Assembly: GCA_019137255.1 (NCBI GenBank)
Contig: WPDH01000067.1
Span: 248,001 to 312,000 of the forward strand
DNA from: Corinectria fuckeliana
Taxonomy: Eukaryota > Ascomycota > Sordariomycetes > Hypocreales > Nectriaceae
Direction of reading: 5' to 3'
DNA: 64,000 bases
Within the stretch, counting starts at the first letter, position 1. Every line of letters begins with the position of its first letter. Under the pieces are notes generated by a model, which saw nothing but the letters and a program-made list of their open reading frames with translations, was not told the DNA's origin and searched no databases. Below, piece after piece: positions 46,040 to 58,114 of the stretch. The position numbers and the translations under genes are program-made.

Positions 46040-46651
46040 ATGAGCCGGCTGTGCCAATATCTCCTCCTCGCCGGCGCCCTGGCGAGCCTCGGCGCCGCGG
46101 AGGTCGTCACCGTCACCGTGGCGCCCGCCATCCCCTCCAACGAGCCGGAGTGGAGGCAAGACAAGGCCTTCACGTCGGCCATCCTCAACAGCACCAACTT
46201 CTACCGCGACGAGCACAACGCCAGCGCGCTGACGTGGAACGCGACGCTGGAGGACTTCGCGGCTGACTACCTGGACGACAACGGCTGCGACTTCGAGCAC
46301 TCGGGCGGCCCGTACGGCGAGAACCTGGCCATGGGGTACCCGAACGCGACGGCCAGCGTCGAGGCGTGGGGCGACGAGCGCGACGAGTACAGCTTCAGGA
46401 AGGCCAAGTTCAGTGAGAAGACGGGCCACTTCACGCAGCTGGTGTGGAAGGCCACCACCGACGTCGGCTGCGGGAGGAGGCTGTGCGGCGAGAGCGGCTG
46501 GTATCTCGTGTGCGAGTACTGGCCGCGCGGGAATGTGGTCGGGGCGTTCAAGGAGCAGGTGCAGGCCGAGGATAGCGAGGGAGCGGTGCTTAGGCCGAGG
46601 ATGAGTGTTGTTTTGGCCGTGATGCTGGCGTGCGTGGTGTTCTGGGTATGA
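46040..46651 (+). CDS. Secreted CAP-superfamily (SCP/PR-1-like) protein
   Basis: An intronless 203-residue protein starting at the ATG at 46040 (CCACCATG context). A signal peptide is clear: LCQYLLLAGALASLGAAEVV, cleaved near AA. The CAP domain runs from about residue 45 to 185 with NSTNFYRDEHNASALTWNAT, GGPYGENLAMGYP, the first CAP signature GHFTQLVWKATTDVGCG and the second-signature region YLVCEYWPRGNVVGAF. Conserved His and Glu residues are present, and four Cys in the back half could form disulfides. The C-terminus ends in a hydrophobic tail (VVLAVMLACVVFWV) after a short spacer, suggesting a GPI anchor or membrane tether. Fungal relatives (Pry proteins) bind and export sterols. Several N-x-S/T sites are seen. 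Confidence 0.93.
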   Translation: MSRLCQYLLLAGALASLGAAEVVTVTVAPAIPSNEPEWRQDKAFTSAILNSTNFYRDEHNASALTWNATLEDFAADYLDDNGCDFEHSGGPYGENLAMGYPNATASVEAWGDERDEYSFRKAKFSEKTGHFTQLVWKATTDVGCGRRLCGESGWYLVCEYWPRGNVVGAFKEQVQAEDSEGAVLRPRMSVVLAVMLACVVFWV

Positions 46652-46893
46652 GGATAGATGATGTTCGGAGTTTGGTTGCAGTTGGAGTTGAGTGAAGCAA
46701 GCTAGACATGCTGTTACTAACTGTACAGGACATTTCGTTGTTGCTGGTTCTTAGCGTATATGATACCATTTATGAAATAATGATACATGTCACATTGATA
46801 TAAGGTCCTTCTCGCCTTCGCAACGCTACAACCTGGCACTGGACCACCTGATTACTCCCCATTAATAAACGCATTTGTCCTCAATGCAGCTGA

Positions 46894-48305
46894 TCAAAAC
46901 CTGGTCTCAATTGAGCTGGCTTGCTGTGCGAGGAAAGAACCTGAACAGCCCCTGAACTTAGTTCTCATAGTAGTGTTGCTTGTGGCCTTGAAACCCTTGG
47001 CAGCAAATGTTGTACTGTTCCCGTTGCTTCTCATAGACTTCGATGATGTGATGCAGTGCCCCGAGCCTGTAGCGGAACGACGTTGACTAATAGTCAGTCG
47101 TGCCACTCTCCATGGCTTTGAACAATGCGAAGGGACCTGCATTTCGCCTTGAATAGAAGGATGAGAACCGAGAAGGTATACTCTTCAAGCAGCCAGCTGA
47201 AAGCGCAATGCAACCAAGCTGATGCTTCGCTAGGCTGACTTGCAGCATGTTGAGCTGCCGTTAAGAGTTCCCTAGCATGCACCAGGTCATTGTCACCCAC
47301 ACGAGCGAAGCACTTCGCTAAAACTCTACTCCAGGCAACTCTCTCTCTCTCGGGGTAGTTCATCTGCAGTAACAACACGACTGTCGCGTTCCTCGCAACA
47401 TTGACGTTTCTCTCCCTTGCTTACTCGCTGCTCTTCCCTGGCTGTAGGGCCAGCGAGGCAACATGGTCTCGGAACAACACCGCCTAGGCTACTACATGCT
47501 CGAGCTAAGCAAACTTCTCTCCCCGGTATCCTTGCATGCCACCAGAGGAGTGACTCTGTTCGTATCATGGTGTTCATGAGCTCATTGAAGCTACAGGCCG
47601 TAGCGTGACGAGTGAGTGGGATAAGCGCTTGTTGTCTGAATCGGTCAACACCATCATATCTCATCTGTGAGATGATCACGCCTAAAGAATCACGATTTCG
47701 GCTTCGGAAGCACTCTGTTTCCAGAAAGGCTCCTTTACTCAACGCCAGAAAGCACCATGGCCTTTTCAAGAGGTTGGCAGCTTGATGCTTTACAGACTGA
47801 AGCGGTGTCAATTCCCGTGTTACAACACTTGCATACTTGCTTGAGGAGGGTTTTAATACAATGGGCTCATAAATTAAGTCCCACTGCTCTCTGATGAAGT
47901 AAAGGACGACTCGCCAGTTTTGGTTGTAGCTAGTTATATCAATCAGCACAAGTGCAACTTTTAAACAGCGAATGTCCATATTTTGAGGACTGGCGTCGTC
48001 GTGTAAGCACATTCCTTGTATTATATCATTGTTTTACTTTACTAGACATGCTCTCTCTTACAGTTGGCGATCCGGGTTGGCGTTGAAGACGGTCGAGGTG
48101 CGTGGTGAGCACGGCAACACCACCGACCACCAGCCGATGACCGTAATTGAGGTGGGCAACTCAGGGAAAAGGATATAAACTCCGGGTGCTGACTCAAACA
48201 ATCCTCCGTGATATCAAGATAATTAAGCAGGCCGTGGATGAAGTTCCATGCGTCCCAATTTGCGCCTGCTGTTGGAAATGTGCTTTCTTGTAAGTCCCGC
48301 TTCAT
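46894..48305 (-). other. Possible unidentified gene or gene relic
   Basis: Several minus-strand frames look more protein-like than the surroundings. From 48305: ATG then RDLQESTFPTAGANWDAWNF and IHGLLNYLDITEDCL. From 48012: RCLKVALVLIDITSYNQNWR and VVLYFIREQWDLIYEPIVLK. From about 47340: RVLAKCFARVGDNDLVHARE and ASQPSEASAWLHC. They lie in order on one strand, as exons would, but I could not join them with consistent phases, and Cys/Arg-rich stretches interrupt them. A helical repeat protein that has decayed, or a gene with weak splice sites, is possible. No family is recognised. Confidence 0.3.
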
Positions 48306-49028
48306 AACTGGTGAATTGCAGGCCTTCCTCGAATTCGGGGGTCTTTAAAACTCCGTATACTTATGAATCACACCGCAAGGTATGTTGTTGACGATTGCTA
48401 GACATAATTGTGAAGAAAGCAGGCAAAGGCTATTTTGTTGTGACAATTAGACTGGCTTGACAGCGCCGGACAGGCCTGGCGATTCATTAAAGCACCCAGC
48501 ATTTAAGACCAAGAAATTGGCAACGATGGAAGGCAAATAACACGAATATCAAGGAATCTTATCGATGGTTTTCAGAAATATATTTCCTTTCTGTCCCCAC
48601 TAACCCAACAAGCCTCATCGGGTGAATCTGACGAATGAAGCCTTCAGGCTTGCTTGAGAGTCACAATTTTCGAACAACCTACTCAGCACCTGTTTGAGTG
48701 GGGGAAAACGGGAAAGAAAGGGAACCTATCCAGCCTTGAATCCCGACTTTTTATTTTTTTTATTTAGGTTAGTCCAACCTAGGAGCGATTCCCCAGGTCC
48801 AGAATTGCTCGCTGGTTTGGCTCCGCACGCGATGCACCGGAGGATAGTTTCTCCGTCCCCGCTAAGTTTTCGGGAGCTCCCACTTTGATCTCGCGACAAC
48901 AGAACCGCGGTGATCAACCATTCAACCCGCCCGTTCAACCCGCCCTCTCACGATCCGAACGCCTCGCTCCCGTATCGACTCCCCCCTCCACCCAAGATTC
49001 CCGTCTTTCTCCCGCTCTCCGAATAAAT
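48306..49028. other. Spacer and promoter of the SmE gene
   Basis: About 720 bases. The final 130 are C/T-rich leader (CCCGCCCTCTCACG type) ending at the SmE ATG. No other feature is seen. Confidence 0.5.
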
Positions 49029-49905
49029 ATGACCGGTCGTGGCGGTGGCGGCGGACGCCGAGTTCTTCTCCCTCCCATGTATGAATCCAGCCCCCACCCC
49101 CCACAGTCGCGCCTCGATTTGCTCGTTCTTCTCTGGCCTACATGCAGATGCTAACGATCCTCAGTAACTTCATTTTCAAGCTTCTCCAATCAGTGAGTCT
49201 GACCGAGCCCCAACAATGGATGCGCCAGTAGCGCCCCAACACTTTCGACTGTCTGGCGGGTTTCGACGAACATGATCAAGTGGGCAGGTTCTGCGAGCGA
49301 GCGGGCGAGCGGGCGATCGACCGTATCGATACGGAACAGACACTTTTCGAGTGCCAGTGGTCGTTGCGCATGGTTCTCTTAGTTTTATCGACTGGCTAGG
49401 TTCTCATCTCTGAGATGATGGGCTTTACTGGGGAACCAGGAGAATCCAGAACCTGGCCATAGACACTTGCTAGCCTTGCATGAGGCTACTGGTTCATATG
49501 GCATGGCTCGTAGTGACTATAGTCCCGAGACTCGCGGCGCATCCAAGCTTGTCAATTGTTTCTTCTTTCTGGTATCTAACTAGTCTTAGCATGCGACAGT
49601 GAGCGTGTGGCTGTATGAACAGCTTTCCATCCGCATTGAGGGCAAGATCAGGGTTGGTGCACCGTCTCGTGGAGCGGTCCAGTTTGCTAACCAGTCACAG
49701 GGTTTCGATGAGTTCATGAACCTAGTCATCGACGACGCCGTCGAGGTCCGACAAGTGACCAAGACCAACGACAAGGAGACACGAAAATCATTAGGTATGT
49801 GGCAAAGGTCTATTGACTATCGATACGTCGTTGCTGACGACTTGCGCAGGCCAGATTTTGCTCAAGGGCGACAACGTGTCGTTGATTCAGAGCTTGTCGG
49901 GATGA
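49029..49905 (+). CDS. SME1: Small nuclear ribonucleoprotein E (SmE), five exons
   Basis: Exons 49029-49078, 49165-49192, 49590-49652, 49701-49794 and 49850-49905 give 96 residues, the normal SmE size. The start MTGRGGGGGRRVLLPP is the fungal SmE N-terminus. The Sm1 motif covers ATVSVWLYEQLSIRIEGKIR and GFDEFMNLVIDDAVEV; the Sm2 motif is GQILLKGDNVSLIQSLSG at the end. SmE forms the heptameric Sm ring on U1, U2, U4 and U5 snRNAs and so belongs to the spliceosome. Exon 2 is only 28 bases and is followed by a 397-base intron (49193-49589), far longer than any other intron placed in this window. Introns make up two thirds of the gene. Confidence 0.96.
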
Positions 49906-52442
49906 CGAGGCTAGTAGATTTAGATAGAAGGCGCTTCTAATCAGATGGAAGTCAAGTTGACGCACAGTATCTGCCCCGGGAATACGTTTGTTAATGCTGC
50001 AGTTGAGAGACCTTGGTGCAGGGTTGACGGCCGTTTCTACTCACCGATGTCATTGGCCCATTTCATTGTTGGGTATCTAAACGAGCGCGTGAAGACCGTT
50101 CGCAACCCGTCACTCGTAAGGGGAGGGGACACTACGGTGGCTCGAGGTGATCCTTGTCTTTATTCACCAATAGATGAAAAGGTACAACTTCGTACTCCGG
50201 ACAGCCATGCTAGTTCGTTCATCGACGCACCGAGGAAAGATCCAGTCTTCCGTCCCGTGATGTAAGTCTTTGGCTGTCCAGAATATGAAGTCCTCCTTAA
50301 AAGGATATTTCGTGATTTGCGTTCTTCACCTTGGCAGCAATGGTTCCGCGTGAATCGATCAACATGCGATATATTGCTATAAGTGACCGCGAGAAAGGTG
50401 AAGGAAGGCATTCTTAGGTCACACAGAAGGAGATAGGCGGAGGGGAATGCCGCACATGACTCCGATAATACTACTTGGTTGCGGGTCGCCATAGTGAGGT
50501 GAACCAGCCCTCTTGGATAGTGCCGCTTGGTGTTGCGCTTTAGTCAGATACATGTAAGCAACGGAAGTCACTCAGCTTCTCCCAGTAGAGTAACAATGAT
50601 GTCAGTAGGCTAACCGCTTTCAAGCCTCTTCGCTCATCAGAATTGGCTTCCTCGGATATCTTGGAAACGACGGCCAGCGAAACACGTAGGACTACTCAGT
50701 CTACGGCGTTTCGAGTTGCTAGGTCGCAGTTTCGATGCCGAGATCCAACACTGCCGTTGAGAAGCAAGCGTTGAGGCATTTCAGATCGCTCTGCGACTTA
50801 ACAAAAGAAGAAAGCCTCGAGTATACGCCTCGTTTCTTTTGCAAGAGGCTGAATTCTTTGAGCCATTTCGTAGCTTGCCCTCGGCATTGTTCGTGCCGCG
50901 CTCAGCGATTCCGAATCGACAACAAGGCCGCGTCCCAAAAAGTGTCATGCAACAACTGGACGACATCATAAGTTTTCTCTTTTGCCCGGCGACGCAAAAC
51001 GGTTCGGGGCTGGTGCCAAGATGATCCATCACACCACGCAAAGCAGCGCATCACCACTTGTGGCTGCGTCCGGGGTTGTGCTGTAGCCAGTAGGGAGTAT
51101 TAGGGCGCCCCCTCCCCCCCCCAACACTTTGCTTCTTCGTATGTTTCATGCAGCAACCAACCGAGGTGAAGTTGCAGGCAGCTCTAAAATGCCGGGAGCG
51201 ACCCTGGACTATCTGGGGTTAGGCCGTGATATGAAGGAGGCTAACCAGGCGTTGGCCCCGCGTTTTGCGCGTCAGCAAAAGTGCCGATCGAGAAATGCAG
51301 GTTGGGTGGAAGGTTCCCAGCGCTGAACATGACAGAGGGCTATGAATGGAGTCTCACTTTCGGCTGTAGGAAGGTCATAAGGCTAGCAAGTCTACGAACA
51401 AGCTAACAGACCAAAGTGCCAACACTTTGCACTGTCATGTTCTGTAATTCGTGGCCCCTATACTTGGCGGTCTGTTAAGTTCGGGCGATGTAACTGAATA
51501 GTGAACGATCGGCAAGACAGGAGAGCCCGGGAGGAAAAGTGCAGTAGGCTCACGTAGTTACAATGTCATCATGTCTCACGATGGAAAGATAGTGCGGAGT
51601 CAGCGGCCAGCAGAAGCCGAAAGGCTGACAAGGAGAAAAGCCATCCTTCCTGGTTTCGACCTCTTTCATTGTTGAGGCTTGAGCGTGGCAGATCAGCGCG
51701 GTCCGTGTGGGTGTTTGATAGAATGTCACGCATGCATGTAAGTTCTTCTAGGTCCTGGTTGACGGAGATGCCTCACTGGCTTCGTGTCGTCGTTGATTTG
51801 CTTGTGCTTTGTGGGACTGATATGTCGTTCCGTACTCTTGCGCAAGGGGTCTCGGCACTTTGAGGAGCCACCATACCGAGGTTCGCTGATCGGTACTATA
51901 ACAACGACGCATGATCGCCAAAGGGCTGGTTGTGGCCCAGACTTGGCGACTCAACTCTCCTCGGCTCACTTTGACCGCCCGTCACTGGGCGAAGAAGGAA
52001 TGGAAGAAGAGGTTGCGATCTTTGAGGAGATAAACTGACTCTAGAGGCCATAGATGAAAGCCACTCGCGACAAATTACATCACAGCAGACCCGGGCTCGA
52101 GACATATTGAATTGAGGAAGACAAAACCTGCACCCCGGATTTCCCCGCAATCGTGATCCTGGTGGGGAGTGGATCCCTTAACGACGGCGTAGCTTCACCG
52201 CCGGTCACCGTGATGCATCCGGCTTTCACTCACCGCTGGTGCTTGGATGATCGGGATCTGGGACGTGTATCCATGTAGCGTGTGCTGTGAGATGACCCGA
52301 GTGGCATTTCAAGGGCCACGGTGTGGCGCGTTTGAGGGCCTAGGCTGCTGTGGAGGTTTCCGCTCGCCCAAAGGGCCATCGATGAGACTTCTGGAGATTC
52401 TGAGAAAACAAAGACGGGTGATGGACGTAGATATGAAGATGA
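49906..52442. other. Gene-poor spacer
   Basis: About 2.5 kb. Short frames only, none with domain-like sequence, apart from a weakly protein-like stretch on the plus strand ending near 52038 (acidic EEGMEEEVAIFEEIN). A nine-base C run lies at 51114-51122. No RNA gene was recognised. Confidence 0.4.
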
Positions 52443-52682
52443 GAGATCAAAGCCGTCATCGACGAGGGACGTCTAATCTATAGAAAACAGATCCGTTTCC
52501 CTGTCCGCTGGACTCAGTCCGAGATGATACTGGAGTTACTAGAGCCGCATCGAGAAACGCTCACCGAGGAAGGGAAGCCCGTGAAAGCTGAAACATATCG
52601 TTCGGATCTATCGGATCAGGTATATGTTGGTGAGGTTGAAGCTAACCGCGAGCTTGATCCGTGGCGGGAGGTTGGTTCCTAG
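52443..52682 (+). other. Coding-like 79-codon fragment without a start codon
   Basis: An open stretch from a TGA at 52440 to the TAG at 52680 has strongly protein-like composition (acidic, few Cys/Ser). It reads AVIDEGRLIYRKQIRFPVRW, then TQSEMILELLEPHRETLTEE and AETYRSDLSDQVYVGEVEAN before RELDPWREVGS. The only ATG is internal. It looks like the last exon of a gene whose upstream exons are lost or unplaced; an acceptor-like GAAGATGAG sits just before it. I do not recognise the family. Confidence 0.35.
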
Positions 52683-55086
52683 GCTAGGACTTTAGCATGG
52701 AAGCTCAACTACGCCAGTAGCTGTTGCCGGGGTATCCTTTCGACGATGGATCGCAGGTATGCACCCATTTTTCGGAGACACAATTGGATGAAGATGAAAA
52801 AGAAAACCTTGAATCACCGTATCAATATACGTGCATTGATCAGACGTAGTTGAGAGTGACCTGGCGCATGCTCAGTCGATTGACGATAGGCGAGGCGTCA
52901 GAAGGCGCAGCTGTCAGAAAAAAACCCACGTAGGGCTGCAACGCTGTGATGGGGGGGGGGCGCGTGAACAGGTGGGCCAGGATGTGCTGTTCATCTATCA
53001 GTCTTTCGGATCTCGCAGCAGAATTATGGATCCCGAGAATCACCAGGAAGAGCAGGTTTCGTCCGTCACTGTCGGGAAGCTGGGCTGGAAGTCTGGAAGT
53101 CCGGCCAAGAACGCATCTGGGATGAAAGAGGACGAAGCACAAGTTGATGCAGCGCGCGGTGGGAAGTTGGTCATGTGTTGGCGCAAGTCAAGGCACCAAC
53201 CAACCAACCCGGTACTTCGTGCAGTACATATTCGTCCATAACAGGGCTTCTCTTTAGAAACCGTCTCACATTAGGGGTCGGCTCGGATGGAACTGTTGGG
53301 GCCCTGCTGCATTGTGGGTAGGGGTTGATGGTGGGCCGTGTATCTAAATAGTAGGCTGCATGATTGGCCGTGGATGCCACTCGACGCATCCCCAGCCCCA
53401 GGTTTGCTGGGTCAGCGAGGGGGTTGTGCACTCGGTGGTTATGGAGGGTTGCAGCGCGGTATTTGTCATAGGCAGGGCAGGGCAGGGATGGTGAACGACG
53501 GCAATTTCAATCGGGAAGGGGAAATCGAATCGATCCGTGGCGCGTGGGTGCCCAGACTCGGACTCAGAAGTTGGAGTTGGGCATGCACAATACCCGGTAT
53601 TCGTCGGTAGGTAGCCATAGGTATCTATTGTTTTAGCCCCTTTTCCCTGGGCTTAGGTTCCCCGTCCGTCCTGCCGCGTGTTCCACTAATTAAGTTATGC
53701 TGCCTGCTGCAAATCCGCTAGGCTGGTACGGAACTAATTACAGCGCAGGTTTAGGACCAGGAGCGCCGAAAGTGTCCCCCTCCCCGCTCACCTCTCTGCA
53801 CTGCTGCTTGCTTGTCTTTGAAACCACGTCAGGGCTTGTGTTTAGCTGCCCACCTCTAGCTACTCATAACGTAACCTGTTCGGCCGCCAAATGTAGATGA
53901 GCCCCTTTTTTCTTCCATCTTGTCTTGTTCCACTCCGTTTTCATGAGGTTCCATCCTAAATCCCCCCCCCGGTAGCTTGGCTGGTGCTAAACAATAAAAA
54001 AGTAATCTATCACAAATGACCGGTTTGGGCTCTCCCAGCAGCTATCTATAGCCCTGAAGCTCGGTAGAGTCTAGCCTTGCAGCTGTCCTGCCTCCGCTCC
54101 GCTCCGTGCGTGCCGCCGGGTTCTCCTACACCCGGGCGCGCAGCATGCACGGGCATACACGGGCTCAACAAAGACCCGGCGGGCGCATGCACACGACACG
54201 AACACAACAAGCGCCGAGTCCCAGCCAGACGCAGCGCAATCTCAGACACACAGCTGAGCTTACCTACTTGTCTTTTTAGGTATAGATACTGCCGCAGACT
54301 GCTGCTACCTCAGCACTAGGCTGCAAGCCAGAATGAACGGCTGGCATGGTGGAGCGGAGGGGCGGCAGCAAATCCCAAGACGTGGAACCCGGCCCCTCAG
54401 CTAAACCCCGTCCAAACAAGCAAGTCGCCAAGCAAGTCGCCACCGCCCATGGCCAGCCTCCTTTCGGCGCGTCATTTGGTCCAGTATGTAAACTAGGCGT
54501 TCAGCGTTCAGCCCATCGAGGCCTCGAACCCTCTTCCTGCCGTCCTTGTCCTGATTATTCAGTCGAAGCTTGATCCTGCCTGTGCCGTGTCATGTTCCAA
54601 TTCGAGCGTCACCGTCGCGGGCCACCCTTGAGTCCCATCCTTGGGTGCATCCTTCTGAGAGCCGGGGTGGCTTCCATCAGGCGCCTAGAGCCCTAGACCC
54701 AAATAGACTAGCGGGGTGCGGGGAACTGAGACCCCCTCGGAAAAGCGGAGAATCTTAACCCCAGAAGTCCAGTCGCAACCCTCGTTCTGGTCACCCGCAA
54801 AGCCAGGAAAGAGAGGGCCGCAAATCTCATCTTCCCGCTCATCTCCCTTCCCATCCCCATCCACCTCCATCCCCGTCCGTTCATTCATTCCCTATCGCGT
54901 CACCACCTCCACTTTCTTCCTCTCCACCTTCTAAAGTTGTTGCTACCCCCTCGACCCGACAGGGAATCACTTCCGTCGTCTTTCCCCCCCTCCAACCCAC
55001 TCAAATTGTCGATTCTCACATCTGCTCGCTCCTCTCTTGTTCATCCTGCCGCCTTGCGCTCTGTGCCTCGCTGCTCTCACGCCAGG
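52683..55086. other. Gene-poor spacer and long leader of the Zn2Cys6 regulator
   Basis: About 2.4 kb. It contains a ten-base G run (52951-52960) and GGCAG repeats near 53470-53490. From about 54780 the sequence is C/T-rich (CCATCCCCATCCACCTCC type), typical of a long fungal 5' leader. An in-frame ATG at 54937 would extend the regulator, but the extension looks like translated leader. Confidence 0.45.
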
Positions 55087-57848
55087 ATGAGGCGCCAAAA
55101 CCGCTCTTGCGACCAGTGCCGCAAGGCCAAGCGGGGATGCGACGCGCCCTCCCTGTGGGACATCCAGCGCAACACCGAAAGGCTGCGCTCCGGCCCCGAT
55201 GCCTCCTCCGGCGTTTCCCTCGCCGAGGAGCACCTCGGTGAGTTGCTTTGATGTTCGCCCCCGCGAACCCGCACTAACCGGGGTGCCCGAAAAACCTCGC
55301 AGATGATATAGATTCCCGCGCCCTACGATGTTCCTACTGCCTTCGAACCAGAAAGCAATGCACCTTCTATTGGGTTCGCGCCCAGCTGCAAACCGGCCCT
55401 GCTGGAGACGTCGCTCCTCCTCCTGGCACCAATCCTCGTCGCGTCCCCGATCCCGCCAGGAATAAGGCCAAGCGCCAGCGTCCGCGCCCTCAACCAGGCC
55501 CCTCGCCCACCCAGTCCGCTCTCCCGACTCAAGCCCTCGATGTCAACGCTACAGCACTCCTCGATATGCTTCAGGCGCCTCCATCGTCTCACGACTTGAC
55601 CAGCTGGGGGCCCATTGGAACTGGCTTCGCCGACTTCCCGGGCTTTTCTCACACTCCCTTCGATTCCATGCCCATCAATGGCGTGTTGGACCCCTCCGCC
55701 TTTGACACTAGTCTTCACCCGGCCATGCTCGGCTCCCTCGACACGAACGTACCCCCCTCGCACCCCGCGCCGATGGATTGCTCTCCCGTGGCGGACCTAC
55801 CCCCTCGGGTCCTCCAGTCCCGACATCGATCTACAACAGAGGAAGAAAATGGCGAGAATGGGTGGCCACTGTACCAGACTCACTCTGCGACCGACGTTCA
55901 TTTCCAGGCCTCTCCCTCCGACTCCAACTCCTACCAAAGCGACGTATCTTCACGTTCGCTCAGCGCCCGCCACTACTCGGACAGCATGGCTCGAAGTTAC
56001 GGTACCTCAATTTCGCCTTTCTCCACGGCCCACCTCATGGCTACAAACACCAACAAGGGTCTCATATCGGACAATCTCATGCGCATATACCACGACGTCC
56101 TGGAACACGCCCTGTCGTGCTGGCTATCCGAAGAGACTTGCCCATACCGACCCAATTCCCTAATTCAACCCTCGTCCAATGGCGTCAGCTGGTTGGCGTC
56201 CGACTTTGCGAAGCTCAATGTTCTGGACCACTACGAACCGAAACAGCAGGATAACAGGATCTACCGCCGTGTAGTCAAACTCGACAAAGTCGCCCAGTCA
56301 ACCAAACTGATCAAGCTCACAAAGTCCGAAGACAGGGCCGCTTCGAAAGCCCTTCATCTGGCCATCATGGCCTTTGCTACGCAATGGGCCCAGGGAAGCC
56401 AGCGTGAACGCGAGAGATTTCCTCAAAACATCTCATCCTTTGACGGGCGGGGAGACTTGGCCGATGACCTGACTTCAGAGTTTGATCGCACGCTTCAGAA
56501 GTCCTTTTGGGCGCAAGCTAAGCGCGCTCTCCAAGATTGCGCCGACATGGAATGCTTCAGGGTGGTTTGCGCGGATTTGATCATGGGACTGGCCCAGAAG
56601 CCAATGGATGACGAGGATGCCTATGACAGGAGGGACAGCGTTCCTTTTGCTGGTGGCAGCCCCATTGTTGGTGGGGATGGATCCATTGCGTCACAAATTA
56701 GCGACATCATCTGCGCAGAGGGGCCGCCAGTGTTCATGGAAAGAGCAGCCCGGAAGATGCATGCTCTCAAGTTCCAATACGAGGCCCGCGAGGCTGGAGT
56801 TCTTGACTCATCAAAGAGCTCTTTGGGACTGGAAAAGGCCACATCGGCCGAGTCACTCAGCGACGAAGAAAGGGGTACCATTGGCCTCGTCTACTGGATG
56901 ACTGTCATGTTTGACACCGTCTCGTCTTCGATGAATGGTCGCCCAGTTGTTGTTTCCGATGAGGAATGCCATCACGACCCGACATATCCTGACGAACCGG
57001 AACACGATGCGTTTAATATCGAGTACAGCCCTCATGACGCCAGATGGTGGGCTGAGCTGTTCATCCGCGAAGACAGGGAAGGTGTGCTTCGCTGGCCGAA
57101 CTCGGTCGAAACCGCTACGAAGGGAGTCGTTGCTGCCGCACCAGTCAAGGTGATACTCTTCAGGCATGTCTCGTATCTACAGAATACGGTGCGGAGCAAG
57201 TATCGCGGCCAGGCTGTTGAGAAGGTCATCTCGAATTCCATGGCCGTCTACAAGCACTGGAACGAAACGTATGGCGCCTTCTTCCGAGATCTTGTCAATC
57301 ATTACGATACGGTTCCAACACATATTCAGAGCTGGTTCGTTTGCGTCGTTGCGCACTTCCACTGTGCCGCTCTCCTGCTTGCCGATCTGATGGAATTGGT
57401 GGATGAGAACGGTCTCGGCTTGGAATACTCTACTCAGGTTCGCCTCAGCGTCGACGTGGTGAGGTATCTGCGACAGGACAGCGCCGCGATCCTGTCTGAT
57501 CTTGCCCGGGTTTCGACTTGCCCCCGGGCTGGCCAAAATGTGTCTGATCTACACTTTGCTGTTGTCGAGGGATCCATCTTGACGGAGCCGTGGACTATGA
57601 TCCTCATAAGGGCATTCACCAAAGCAGCCATCCTTCACCTCACCGAGGTGGAAGAGTCGGTCCGGCATGATCCGAGCACCTTGGAGAGTCCCACGATAAT
57701 GATGCTGGCGCGACGATGCGAGGACTGCACAAAAGCCCTGTACTGTTTGGGGAAGAAGTCGGACATGGCACGGAATATTGCTTCTATCCTTTCCTCGGCG
57801 TTGATTCCTTATTTGATGCCTTCGTCCATTTCAGGCATTCTAACCTGA
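55087..57848 (+). CDS. Zn2Cys6 transcription factor with an unusually long zinc-cluster linker
   Basis: Two exons (55087-55237 and 55303-57848) give 898 residues. The six zinc-binding Cys are at 8, 11, 18 (SCDQCRKAKRGCD) and 60, 63, 70 (CSYCLRTRKQCTF). The spacing inside each half (C-x2-C-x6-C) is standard, but 41 residues separate the halves, where 5 to 16 is usual, and the intron falls in that linker. A basic patch NKAKRQRPRPQPG follows at about 105. Then comes a Ser/Pro-rich region, and from about residue 300 a helical fungal-specific regulatory region with IYHDVLEHALSCWLSEETCP and LVYWMTVMFDTVSSSMNGRP. Such proteins are nuclear and bind CGG-type sites. Targets are unknown; the NmrA-like gene downstream is convergent. 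Confidence 0.9.
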
Positions 57849-58114
57849 GTGTGTTATTGGTGCTACGGCGTGTCTAGGCTTATCACGTTGCTTGTCACGG
57901 ACTCTGGATAGGGTAGGGACGGATGGATATTGGGACTTGGTATTTGGGGAAACAGTGGTACAATGGGCGAATATTGTATGTGTATATGGGGGTTTGTCGA
58001 CGGCAATCTAAGGATCATTTACGGCAACCTGGCCTCTCCCTCTGCTTGCACTGTGACGGACGCTTGTTCTGTGAATGATGCTGAGATTCATGTGGAACTA
58101 GCAGGGAGAAATGG

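Noticed and set aside
49380..49480. Possible box C/D snoRNA in the long SmE intron (GAGATGATGG)
   Set aside because: No CTGA D box at a usable distance and no terminal stem, so it is not supported.
54937..55086. N-terminal extension of the Zn2Cys6 regulator from an upstream ATG
   Set aside because: The extension is a Pro/Ser/Leu translation of a pyrimidine-rich leader; the ATG right before the zinc cluster is more typical.
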